A stretch of 6,413 nucleotides of DNA, taken from assembly GCA_017408625.1 (NCBI GenBank), contig JAFQUG010000322.1, positions 1 through 6,413 of the forward strand. Direction: 5' to 3'. The number at the start of each line of letters is the position of its first letter. Position 1 is the first letter of the stretch. The position numbers and the translations under genes are program-made. Below, piece by piece: positions 1 to 6,101 of the stretch. The stretch is from Clostridia bacterium (GTDB lineage Bacteria > Bacillota_A > Clostridia > Oscillospirales > CAG-272). The notes beneath the pieces are model-generated. The model ran no database searches. It had not been told where the DNA came from and saw nothing but the letters and a program-made list of their open reading frames with translations.

Positions 1-48
1 CCCGCTGGGGAAGGTGGCATACGCAAGCTTGCGACGGATGAGGTCCCC
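1..48. repeat. GC-rich intergenic hairpin repeat, left end cut by the window
   Basis: The stretch contains GGGGAAGGTGGC, then a perfect 12-bp palindrome CGCAAGCTTGCG (22-33), then ACGGATGAGG. From memory this pattern resembles an interspersed intergenic repeat common in gut Clostridia genomes, in which a fixed GGGGAAGGTGGC...GACGGATGAGG frame surrounds a variable hairpin. That family link is recall, not a search. The repeat lies downstream of the operon terminator and has no coding signal. Its left boundary cannot be seen. Confidence 0.5.
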
Positions 49-93
49 ATAAAACCGCTCAAAACAATCTTGGTTGCCTATCCCATAGGACAA

Positions 94-146
94 CAAAGCC
101 CTTTCTCCCCTTGGGGAGATGGAGCGAAGCGACAGCGGGGGCTTTG
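94..146. repeat. second GC-rich intergenic structured repeat
   Basis: Outer arms CAAAGCCC (94-101) and GGGCTTTG (139-146) are perfect complements. They enclose an inner hairpin with arms CTCCCC (105-110) and GGGGAG (113-118) and a GAGCGAAGCGACAG segment, giving a multi-stem fold. It shares the GGGGAnnTGG core with the element at 1-48, which suggests a related repeat type. A small hairpin CCTAT/ATAGG (77-89) sits between the two. No coding function is visible. Confidence 0.5.
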
Positions 147-173
147 CTCTTTCATATTTTGGATAAGAAAAAT

Positions 174-216
174 AGCAGGAATCTGCTCGAAATCGAACAA
201 ATTCCTGCTGTTTTTT
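174..216 (-). terminator. rho-independent terminator of the six-gene operon, possibly bidirectional
   Basis: Nine-base arms AGCAGGAAT (174-182) and ATTCCTGCT (201-209) are perfectly complementary. Read on the minus strand the hairpin is followed by ATTTTTCTT (173 down to 165). Read on the plus strand it is followed by G and six T (211-216), so it could stop transcription from both sides. It begins about 40 bp past the stop codon of the lipoprotein gene, the last gene of the operon. Confidence 0.75.
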
Positions 217-227
217 CGCTTATTTGT

Positions 228-243
228 CAGCCCCATGGGGCTG
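228..243. repeat. 16-bp perfect palindrome after the lipoprotein stop codon
   Basis: CAGCCCCATGGGGCTG is self-complementary over its whole length and starts nine bases past the lipoprotein stop codon on the minus strand. It has no T-run on the minus side, and only TGCGTTTTCTT on the plus side, so it is a weak terminator by itself. It may protect the mRNA 3' end or act with the terminator at 174-216. A dimeric DNA-binding site is also possible. Confidence 0.5.
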
Positions 244-252
244 TGCGTTTTC

Positions 253-714
253 TTAATTTGTAGTAATCGTCAGATTCAACTCATAGCTTGCGCTCTCGCC
301 GGCAACGCAAAGCTCGTATTTGCCGGGCGTGGGGTTCTCTATGACGAGATCGTCCTTTGTACCGATCTCAAAATCTCCCACGATCTGACCGTCGCAACGC
401 ACGTAAACGTACAAATTCCCGCTATTTCGCGTGCATTCCACCAAGAACGTAATGCTTTTGGTGCTCTCGGTTGCGCGAACGCTTTCAAGCACCTCCACGC
501 CCGAGAATTTGCTGACCTTGACGGTGTGCGAGTCGTTGAACTGCGTGTGCAAAAAGCCAACCTGCGTGCTGCTGCTCGCACCCTTGAGCAGATCCTCGTT
601 TGTGAGTGTGGCAAGCGAGTAATCGTCCTCACCGTTTGTGTCCTCGATCTGTCCGCAGGCAACAAGCCCCAGGCACATGGCCAGAATCAGGCCGAATATC
701 CAATAACGTTTCAT
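253..714 (-). CDS. small secreted lipoprotein of unknown function
   Basis: This 153-residue protein has a lipoprotein signal: a short basic start (MKR), a hydrophobic core and the lipobox L17-V-A-C20, so Cys20 should be lipidated and the mature protein held on the outer face of the membrane. The acidic stretch after it (about 24-32) is a likely tether. The rest (about 65-153) is predicted beta-rich, with alternating strands and a PGKYEL turn (130-135) typical of small beta-sandwich modules; there are no membrane segments or catalytic motifs. The start is supported by AAAGGAG at 721-727, six bases upstream. It is the last gene of the operon, 18 bp after the two-TM gene and before the terminator. 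I do not recognise the family; a ligand-binding or accessory subunit of the ABC system is inference from position only. Confidence 0.85.
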   Translation of the reverse strand: MKRYWIFGLILAMCLGLVACGQIEDTNGEDDYSLATLTNEDLLKGASSSTQVGFLHTQFNDSHTVKVSKFSGVEVLESVRATESTKSITFLVECTRNSGNLYVYVRCDGQIVGDFEIGTKDDLVIENPTPGKYELCVAGESASYELNLTITTN

Positions 715-732
715 ATCTGTCTCCTTTGTGTG

Positions 733-1335
733 TCAATCAACGTGTTTCTGCCATCCGTTTTGGCTTTTGCGATAGACGTCGTGCTCGTATCCCAGCACCT
801 CTACCAGCATATCGTAATCCACAGCTCCCGAGATAATTCCCATACGGCAAAGATATTCCTGCACGGCAGGGAAGTTCTTGCGCGTGATACGTATCACCAC
901 TTGATTTTTGCGATGATAGGAGCGCGAAATGGCGGGATCATGCCGATAAAATTTGTCCGAGCAGACAAGATGGGGTGCTTTTGCATGCAGGTCATAGCGG
1001 TTCACGTCACCGACCGACATGCAAAGCTCAACCTGTGCAACAAGGTCATCTTGCAAAACGCAATGCCTGCGCCACAGATTATAGCTGTAGACCTCGTTCT
1101 TGGTGATGCGGTAGCGCGCTGCGGACTTGTCGTAGCGTAGCGTAACTAACAGGGACAGAACGCTGAACGTCAAAAGAATCAAGTGCGCCGCGATGGTCAA
1201 AGGCTCAAGGTCGGGAATTTTGCAAAGCAAGTAGATCAGCATGGTCGTGATCCCGGAAAACGTGATCACCGCCAAAGCCCAACGACTTTGCGCTTCATAC
1301 GGTCTGACGTAGCCCTTTGTCATACTTTTTTTCAT
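733..1335 (-). CDS. two-TM membrane protein with cytosolic PH-like domain, unknown function
   Basis: The protein has 200 residues. Two hydrophobic segments (about 18-38 and 45-67) form a hairpin, followed by a soluble part of about 130 residues that is basic and probably cytosolic. The start of that part, YRITKNEVYSYN (75-86) followed by alternating hydrophobic residues, resembles the first strands of bacterial PH-like domains placed after two TM segments, as in YcxB-like proteins; this is pattern resemblance only. No enzymatic motif is visible. The start codon lies nine bases after the stop of the preceding gene and has no recognisable Shine-Dalgarno sequence, so translation probably depends on coupling; Met5 at 1323 is an alternative start but also lacks a site. 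It is fifth in the operon, so a membrane partner or regulator of the transporter is plausible but unproven. Confidence 0.8.
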   Translation of the reverse strand: MKKSMTKGYVRPYEAQSRWALAVITFSGITTMLIYLLCKIPDLEPLTIAAHLILLTFSVLSLLVTLRYDKSAARYRITKNEVYSYNLWRRHCVLQDDLVAQVELCMSVGDVNRYDLHAKAPHLVCSDKFYRHDPAISRSYHRKNQVVIRITRKNFPAVQEYLCRMGIISGAVDYDMLVEVLGYEHDVYRKSQNGWQKHVD

Positions 1336-1344
1336 CAGAACAGG

Positions 1345-2361
1345 TTATAAGAAGAACGTGGGGATCAGCAGTACGCAGCCTGCAAGAATGGCCAATCCAA
1401 GCCAGATTGCTGCCAACAGAATGACAAGCTTCCAACGCGCTCTGTTGGAAACCTTTTTAGAATGGCTTAAAACAATACCCAGCACCATAAGACCGATGGG
1501 CAGCAGATAAAGCAGGGGAGAGGCCAACAGCAGGAAGAATATCATGGAAAGCGTTGCGTCCAGGGGCTCGACCTCGTCCTCGATCAGATTGACGGAATAA
1601 TGCTGCATTTGCTCGGTCGCCGCTGCGATCTGCTCCGATTCTGCCGCGCTGAGCGTGTATACCGGTACGCTGCCGCTGCGGAAGGAGAGGTTGCCGTCTG
1701 CATCAAAGTGGGTGTTGTCCAGCCATTCGTAATCCACGTACAGGTATTGGCCATCATTTTCAAATACTACGCCGATCACATGCACGAACGTCATGGTGGA
1801 ATCGTAGCCGTAGACGTCGTAATAGGGCAGATTGCCAAGCTCAGCAACTTCCACGATGGTGTCGGAGGTCCTGCTCTGAAGGCTTACCATCAAGTCCGCA
1901 TCCACGGATGCGCTGTAAAAGCGGCTTTCGGCAAGCTCGTAGGCTGCGTAGTTGCCCTGTACGAATTGATCCAGCGCAGCCGCGCCCTCGGCGGTTACGT
2001 ATACGCGGAAATCAGCCATGTCGCTGAAGTAGTCAAATATGACCGCCACGTCGCGATTGATGATCACTTTCCCTTCAATCACGTGTGCAGGCTGACCGAT
2101 CAGATCCACGTAAGGGTTGTCGGTTTCGATGCGCTTGGTGTATTCATAAAAATCGTGAGGTCTGAAGCGGTCGAAGGTATAGAGCTTATAGCGTGTGTAG
2201 ACAGTGTCTCCATCGGTCAGGGTCAGCTGATCGTCGGATACTACCCATTCGACCTGCTCTTCGCTCTCGGTCTCAGTCTCCGAGGCAAACGCGGGAAGTG
2301 CAAGGGAGAACAACAGACTCAGGCAGAGCAAAAGAGCGTAAAGTTGTTTCGTGTGTTTCAT
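1345..2361 (-). CDS. signal-peptide protein with large extracytoplasmic domain and two C-terminal TM segments
   Basis: The 338-residue protein begins with a clear signal peptide (KHTK, hydrophobic core, cleavage likely after ALPAFA at 26). An acidic linker (SETETESEE) and an acidic, aromatic-rich domain (about 38-265) follow, outside the membrane. Two TM segments (about 271-298 and 312-335) flank a short basic loop (299-311, SHSKKVSNRARWK) that should be cytosolic, so the extreme C-terminus would lie outside. No protease, lipid or sugar motif stands out and I do not recognise the family. The start is fixed by GGGGGTG (2366-2372), a close variant of the AGGAGGTG site, four to six bases upstream. 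It is 12 bp after the permease gene. The topology suits a sensor or accessory subunit that sits beside the permease and presents a domain outside; this is inference from gene order. Confidence 0.85.
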   Translation of the reverse strand: MKHTKQLYALLLCLSLLFSLALPAFASETETESEEQVEWVVSDDQLTLTDGDTVYTRYKLYTFDRFRPHDFYEYTKRIETDNPYVDLIGQPAHVIEGKVIINRDVAVIFDYFSDMADFRVYVTAEGAAALDQFVQGNYAAYELAESRFYSASVDADLMVSLQSRTSDTIVEVAELGNLPYYDVYGYDSTMTFVHVIGVVFENDGQYLYVDYEWLDNTHFDADGNLSFRSGSVPVYTLSAAESEQIAAATEQMQHYSVNLIEDEVEPLDATLSMIFFLLLASPLLYLLPIGLMVLGIVLSHSKKVSNRARWKLVILLAAIWLGLAILAGCVLLIPTFFL

Positions 2362-2373
2362 ATTGCACCCCCA

Positions 2374-3285
2374 TTAAGAAAGATTGAGCTTGCGCTCCAG
2401 GCGCTGCATGGTGCAGTTGGCAAAGACTGTACCGGCCGTCAGCGCGGCTGCGATCAGTACCAGAATCAGCATATATATCGCAATCCAGCCAAGCACGGGT
2501 ACGGCAAACAGCGCGAAAAGCCCCATGCCGAGCATGGCGATCGTGAGCACTAAGTAGATCGCCCAGATAAAATAGGTCACGAAATACAGCATCATGGACG
2601 CCGCACCGATACCTGCGTAGACACCGATCACGCCCAGTGCCTTGCGCGAGCGGAACAGGGTCGCGGCCAGCGTAATGATCAGATATTGCAGCATCAGGGA
2701 TGCAAATTCGATGACAACGACCAATACCAGGAACAGAACGAGCAGCACAAGGCCGTACAGCGCGTCAAGCAGGCTGAGCCCTGCAAAAAGTCCCGTAAAG
2801 CTCATGCCCATGATCTCTGCGATCTGCGGGCTGATCAGCGCGGGAGTCACAAAGCCAAGTCCTGCGCAAAGGATGGAGACAAAGCTTACGGCAAGTGTTG
2901 CCAGCATGTAGATCAGGCCCGACACCGTCTTGGACCAGAACAGCGTGCTGCGCTTGACGGGCAGGGTAAAGGTCAGATAACCCTGGTCGGAGAAAAAGTG
3001 GCGGTAGTAGCGCACGTAGAGCAGAATATTGACGCCGCCCGTAAAGATGGCCACCGCATAAATGATGGCAATATAGGAAATCATGCCCACAAACATCAGC
3101 GCAACCGCCGCAAACAGCCCCATATCCGGGCCGGATGCTTCTTGCGATTCCATCAGCAAGCTCGCAATCGGGATACCGCTGATGCCAATGCCGCCCACAA
3201 TGGCGAGCAACAGCATGACGGCTGCCGCGATCAGCCAGATCTTACGCGTGGCGGCAAGATCGTATTTTAAGCATTTCTTGAACAT
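2374..3285 (-). CDS. ABC-2-type transporter permease
   Basis: The 303-residue protein is almost entirely hydrophobic, with six to seven membrane segments at roughly 16-45, 56-83, 120-147, 170-205, 216-238, 240-262 and 266-290. A cytosolic N-terminus (MFKKCLKYDL) and a basic C-terminal tail (QRLERKLNLS) are visible. The loop before the third segment, GYLTFTLPV at 102-110 followed by KR and W-SK, is a motif I associate with ABC-2 permeases of Clostridia that pair with a separate ATPase. It should form the membrane channel with the ATPase encoded just upstream, probably as an exporter; the substrate cannot be read from the sequence. Its start lies inside the end of the ATPase gene (19-bp overlap) with a strong AGGGAGGT site (3292-3299) six bases ahead, so the two proteins are probably made in coupled amounts. 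Only one permease gene is present, which implies a homodimer. Confidence 0.9.
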   Translation of the reverse strand: MFKKCLKYDLAATRKIWLIAAAVMLLLAIVGGIGISGIPIASLLMESQEASGPDMGLFAAVALMFVGMISYIAIIYAVAIFTGGVNILLYVRYYRHFFSDQGYLTFTLPVKRSTLFWSKTVSGLIYMLATLAVSFVSILCAGLGFVTPALISPQIAEIMGMSFTGLFAGLSLLDALYGLVLLVLFLVLVVVIEFASLMLQYLIITLAATLFRSRKALGVIGVYAGIGAASMMLYFVTYFIWAIYLVLTIAMLGMGLFALFAVPVLGWIAIYMLILVLIAAALTAGTVFANCTMQRLERKLNLS

Positions 3286-3983
3286 CTGTATACCTCCCTG
3301 AAAAGCTCATCCAGGCTCTTGCCATGCTGCTCGCGCGTCTCGTCCGCACCGCCGTACATGGCGATTTCTCCCTTGTCAACAAAGGCGAAATCGTCCAATA
3401 CGCTCTCCACGTCCGCGATCAGGTGCGTGGTGATGATGACCGAAGCCTCGGGGTTATAGTTGCCTATGATGGTTTTGAGAATATAGTCGCGTGCTGCGGG
3501 GTCAACGCCGCCGATCGGCTCGTCCAAGAGGTACAGCTTTGCGCGGCGCGCCATGACTAAGATCAGCTGCACCTTTTCCTTGGTGCCCTTGGAAAGGGTA
3601 CGCATGCGCGCGTTTGGATCGATCTCCATGTCGCGCAGCATGACTTCGGCCAAGGAGCGGTCAAAATCTGCATAGAAATCCTCGAAATAGTCCATCATGG
3701 CGTTGACTTTCATACCCGAAGAGAAATAAGGCCTTTCGGGCAGGTAGGAGATCAGTGCGTTGCTTTGCTCGCTGCGCGGCTCGCCGCATACCAAAATGCT
3801 GCCGCTGTCGGGGGTCAGAAGCCCCGAGATCAGCTTGAGCAGGGTGGATTTGCCGCAGCCGTTGGGGCCAAGCAAGCCCACGATCTTGCCGGGCTCGATG
3901 ACAAGCTCCAGCCCGTCCAGCACGGGAACGCCCTTTTTATAGCTCTTGCAGAGCGCTTTACATTCTAAAATCGGTTGGCTCAT
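3267..3983 (-). CDS. ABC transporter ATP-binding protein (YtrB/BcrA-like exporter type)
   Basis: All nucleotide-binding elements of an ABC ATPase are present in the 238 residues: Walker A GPNGCGKST (39-47), a Q-loop region YLPE (80-83) with Glu where Gln is usual, a degenerate signature LSKGTKEK (130-137) instead of LSGGQ, Walker B LYLLDEP (150-156) with Glu155 as catalytic base, D-loop GGVD (158-161) and H-loop His187 in TTH. The SKG signature and the YLPE variant are typical of the ATPases of YtrB and BcrA type exporters, which often act in bacitracin or cell-wall antibiotic stress. The protein should sit on the inner membrane face bound to the permease encoded next. Its ATG overlaps the stop of the repressor gene (ATGA), with a GAGGA site at 3993-3997. 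The C-terminal tail after 205 is short, so no regulatory domain is fused. Confidence 0.95.
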   Translation of the reverse strand: MSQPILECKALCKSYKKGVPVLDGLELVIEPGKIVGLLGPNGCGKSTLLKLISGLLTPDSGSILVCGEPRSEQSNALISYLPERPYFSSGMKVNAMMDYFEDFYADFDRSLAEVMLRDMEIDPNARMRTLSKGTKEKVQLILVMARRAKLYLLDEPIGGVDPAARDYILKTIIGNYNPEASVIITTHLIADVESVLDDFAFVDKGEIAMYGGADETREQHGKSLDELFREVYRCSRNA

Positions 3984-4345
3984 TCGTCGTTGTCCTCACT
4001 TTCCGCTAAGAATTGCATAAATTGCTGTTTGGTAATGCCCAGCTTTTGCGCGTCCTTGCGTGCGCGCGTCAAATATTCGGTCTGCAAAAGCAGGCGGATA
4101 TCGGCGATCACGCCCTCGTCCTCAGTCACGAATCTGCCCTTGGTGCCATGGCTGATCACAAGCCTGTCCTGCTCAAGCAGGGTCAGAACCTTTTGCATGG
4201 TGTTTGGGTTGACCGATTCCTCATAGGCCAGTGCGCGCACCGTGGGGAATTGGCTGCCGGGCGGGTACTTACCGCCTATGATGTCCAGACGATATTTGTG
4301 CAGCAGCTGCTGCGATACCGATGCTTGCGGCATCATTTGACTCAC
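3980..4345 (-). CDS. GntR-family transcriptional regulator, YtrA subfamily
   Basis: The 121-residue protein has an N-terminal winged helix-turn-helix (about 9-74): PPGSQFPTVRALA (28-40), the recognition region VNPNTMQKVLTLLEQDRLV (45-63) and the wing GTKGRFV (67-73). The tail of about 45 residues is too short for a FadR, HutC or MocR effector domain, which places it in the YtrA subfamily, whose members usually repress a neighbouring ABC transporter operon. GTG at 4345 is chosen as the start because AAGGAGGG (4353-4360) lies seven bases ahead; the ATG codons at 4336 and 4333 are too far from it. It is the first gene of the operon and overlaps the ATPase start by four bases. A 32-bp near-palindrome over its own promoter (4366-4397) is the likely operator, so autoregulation is expected. 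The inducing signal is not visible. Confidence 0.93.
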   Translation of the reverse strand: MSQMMPQASVSQQLLHKYRLDIIGGKYPPGSQFPTVRALAYEESVNPNTMQKVLTLLEQDRLVISHGTKGRFVTEDEGVIADIRLLLQTEYLTRARKDAQKLGITKQQFMQFLAESEDNDE

Positions 4346-4352
4346 GGAACAT

Positions 4353-4360
4353 CCCTCCTT
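4353..4360 (-). promoter_or_regulatory. ribosome binding site fixing the GTG start of the GntR gene
   Basis: AAGGAGGG on the minus strand is a near-perfect anti-16S match. It lies seven bases before the GTG at 4343-4345, but sixteen or more bases before the in-frame ATG codons at 4334-4336 and 4331-4333. This selects the GTG start. Confidence 0.85.
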
Positions 4361-4365
4361 ATATC

Positions 4366-4397
4366 ATTGTACTATTGTACTAATACAATCATACAAT
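4366..4397. promoter_or_regulatory. probable GntR/YtrA operator: four-unit 32-bp near-palindrome
   Basis: Four consecutive 8-bp units follow each other: ATTGTACT (4366-4373), ATTGTACT (4374-4381), AATACAAT (4382-4389) and CATACAAT (4390-4397). The first two are direct repeats and the last two are near-reverse complements of them, so 13 of 16 positions are symmetric. The inner half-sites form a perfect ATTGTA-N4-TACAAT dyad; the outer pair repeats this with wider spacing. The block covers the -10 element and the predicted start of transcription of the operon. The arrangement could hold two repressor dimers. That the neighbouring regulator binds here is inference from position and symmetry. Confidence 0.75.
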
Positions 4398-4416
4398 ATT
4401 TTTTTACGTTTGTCAA
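4388..4416 (-). promoter_or_regulatory. sigma-A-type promoter of the six-gene operon
   Basis: On the minus strand TTGACA (4416-4411) is followed by exactly 17 bases (4410-4394) and TATGAT (4393-4388). The -35 element is a perfect consensus and the -10 element matches five of six. Transcription should start near 4380, leaving a leader of about 35 bases before the GTG codon. The -10 element and start region lie inside the 32-bp near-palindrome, so bound repressor would block polymerase. Confidence 0.88.
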
Positions 4417-4529
4417 GAGGGAAGAGAAGAATTTTTCTCCTTCTATCTGTATAGACGCTTTTTTCCGGCCAAAAGTCTGACGGTTTTCGAAAAAAATATC
4501 ATGTCATGAGACAAATTTGCGGCAGACGT

Positions 4530-4566
4530 AAGAAAGCAGGAGTCCAAATCAGACTCCTGCCTTCTT
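4530..4566 (-). terminator. terminator of the secreted propeller gene
   Basis: Arms GCAGGAGTC (4536-4544) and GACTCCTGC (4552-4560) pair perfectly around a seven-base loop. The stem extends past one mismatch through AAGAA (4530-4534) and TTCTT (4562-4566). On the minus strand the core hairpin is followed by the U-rich TTTCTTACG. It lies about 65-100 bp past the stop at 4632. The gap on each side holds no gene; 4417-4529 shows only the AT-rich sequence upstream of the operon promoter, and 4574-4619 has two imperfect copies of a TGATTTAT-containing 20-base unit. Confidence 0.7.
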
Positions 4567-4631
4567 GTATTTTCGTGATTTATCGGTGTGCTTCATGATT
4601 TATGCACATGCATTTCACGCTGCTTTTATAG

Positions 4632-6071
4632 TCAATCCTTCTTTTTCTTGATTGCAACGCATGCGCCAAGCAAGAGCAGTGCAATCATTGCGCTGCCGCC
4701 GACGATGCTGCCGCAGCCGCCCTCTTGCTCGGGCTGATCTGTGGGCGCTTCGGTTGCAGTAGCCTCGGTTGTGGGAGCCTCGGTCTTTGCGTCGGTGGGT
4801 GTTTCGGTTTCTGCCTCGGTGGTGGTATCGGGCTCGGTTGTCTCGTCGGTGGTTTCCTCGCCGTTGTCGTCTTCCTGGCGATACTTGTCAATCGCAGCAA
4901 CCTGTGCATCGAATGCGGTCTTTGCCTCTGCGGTCAGGGGAGCTGCGTAAATGTAATTGTAGGTCATGGAGTCGTTGCCCGCGCCGCAAACGTACAGTGT
5001 ATCGTTAACAATCTGAATACGTGTCACGCGGTCAGCGTCCGGCACCTCGATCGAGCCGAGCTTTTCGTAGGTGCTGTCGTTGAGCACCTCGATCGCAGTA
5101 CCGTCCTTCAAGCCCACCAGCAGCAAATTGCCCTCGTGTGCTACGCAGTATGCGCCGCTTTGCTCAATATAGGCCTGGCAGGTAATGCCTGCGGGATCGA
5201 TCTTGATGATGCCCGTGCCGCCTTCTACAAGCGAAGCGCACAGCCAGACCGTGCCGTCAGCGTCCACGGCCATGTATTGGCCCTCGTCCAGATGCTTGCC
5301 GTCAAGGTCAATGGTGCAATCGGGGTCTGCGAAATCGATCACGCCCTCAATGCCCCAGCTCTTGTACAGCACGGGATTTGCGGGATCGGTCACGTCGTAG
5401 CAGTAAAGTGCGTCGTGCTGATAGTTGGACATGACAAAGCACAGGTACTTGTCACCCACCTTGGCCACCTCAACGCCGTTGACGCCGATTTTGGTGCCTG
5501 CCTCGTCACCGGGCTCGAGATCGTTCTGATAAACGGGAATTTCCACTACCTCGGTCAGCTTGCCGTTCTCGCCTTGCTGTGCAATGCCAAGGCTTAAGTA
5601 GTTGTAGTTGACAGAATACGCAAAGCCAACGTACACGTAGCCACGATCGTCGGCTGCAATGCCCTTTGCATAAGAGAAGGGCGAGCCGGGAAGTGCATTT
5701 TCTTCATTGTAGGTATAGTACATGTCGGTGATCTTGCCGACCTGCGTGTCAAGTACGACCACGCCACGCATGCCCGTGCCGCCGTTGAGCGTGCCCATAT
5801 AGGCGTAACGGCCGTCAGCAGACATGGAAAATCCGCGCATGTTGATGTATGCGGCCATGTAGTATTCCTCGGTTTCGGGAGCTTCTCCCTCCCACCACCA
5901 TGCCTCGTAATTCTCACTCAGGTCGGAGTTGATGTACTCGCCATCCTGACAGAAGAGTCCCTGAAGCTCTGCACCAAGCAGATCCTCCTCGGTGTACTCT
6001 GCAGAGGTGACCAGGCACAGGCAGCCCATGCAAAGAGATGCGAACAAAATCAGTGTCAAAAGCTTTTTCAT
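4632..6071 (-). CDS. secreted beta-propeller-like surface protein with C-terminal membrane anchor
   Basis: The 479-residue protein starts with a signal peptide (MKKLLTLILF, cleavage likely after VTSA at 24). The region of about 75-375 carries at least six repeats of a beta-propeller blade pattern, such as FSMSADGRYAYMGT (81-94), GIAADDRGYVYVGF (137-150), YMAVDADGTVWLCAS (266-280) and RIQIVNDTLYVCGAG (351-365); these look like NHL/WD-type blades. A Thr/Glu/Pro linker (404-449) follows, as in cell-wall-spanning stalks, then GGCGS (451-455), a TM segment (456-474) and KKKKD (475-479). There is no LPXTG motif. The start at 6071 is chosen for its AAAAGGAG site and signal peptide; an in-frame Met at 6161 lies in the promoter. 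The gene has its own promoter and terminator and is not part of the ABC operon. A binding or scaffold role at the cell surface is likely; no catalytic residues are recognisable. Confidence 0.88.
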   Translation of the reverse strand: MKKLLTLILFASLCMGCLCLVTSAEYTEEDLLGAELQGLFCQDGEYINSDLSENYEAWWWEGEAPETEEYYMAAYINMRGFSMSADGRYAYMGTLNGGTGMRGVVVLDTQVGKITDMYYTYNEENALPGSPFSYAKGIAADDRGYVYVGFAYSVNYNYLSLGIAQQGENGKLTEVVEIPVYQNDLEPGDEAGTKIGVNGVEVAKVGDKYLCFVMSNYQHDALYCYDVTDPANPVLYKSWGIEGVIDFADPDCTIDLDGKHLDEGQYMAVDADGTVWLCASLVEGGTGIIKIDPAGITCQAYIEQSGAYCVAHEGNLLLVGLKDGTAIEVLNDSTYEKLGSIEVPDADRVTRIQIVNDTLYVCGAGNDSMTYNYIYAAPLTAEAKTAFDAQVAAIDKYRQEDDNGEETTDETTEPDTTTEAETETPTDAKTEAPTTEATATEAPTDQPEQEGGCGSIVGGSAMIALLLLGACVAIKKKKD

Positions 6072-6078
6072 GTCAAAT

Positions 6079-6086
6079 CTCCTTTT
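6079..6086 (-). promoter_or_regulatory. ribosome binding site fixing the start of the secreted propeller protein
   Basis: AAAAGGAG on the minus strand stands seven bases before the ATG at 6069-6071. The frame stays open upstream to a Met at 6161, but that codon overlaps the -35 element of the promoter and would put 30 polar residues ahead of the signal peptide. Confidence 0.85.
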
Positions 6087-6101
6087 CGGATTATTTGGTG
6101 A

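Noticed and set aside
70..1140. Long plus-strand open frame of 356 codons
   Set aside because: It lies antisense to the lipoprotein and two-TM genes, has no ribosome binding site, and its first part runs through the intergenic repeat and terminator. The minus-strand genes have signal peptides, lipobox and RBSs.
1600..2553. Plus-strand open frame of 317 codons
   Set aside because: It spans two minus-strand genes and their junction, has a His/Val/Arg-rich non-protein-like composition, and lacks an RBS.
4574..4619. Two imperfect TGATTTAT-containing 20-base units as a regulatory repeat
   Set aside because: Only about half of the positions agree and the region is AT-rich; chance similarity is likely.
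4720..4900. Thr/Glu/Pro region as a DNA tandem repeat or CRISPR-like array
   Set aside because: The repeats are irregular short codon-level repetitions of a stalk sequence in frame, without fixed repeat and spacer lengths.
4725..5597. Plus-strand open frame of 290 codons
   Set aside because: It is the mirror of the Thr/Glu linker and propeller region; the Gly/Cys-rich translation is what antisense reading of acidic repeats gives.
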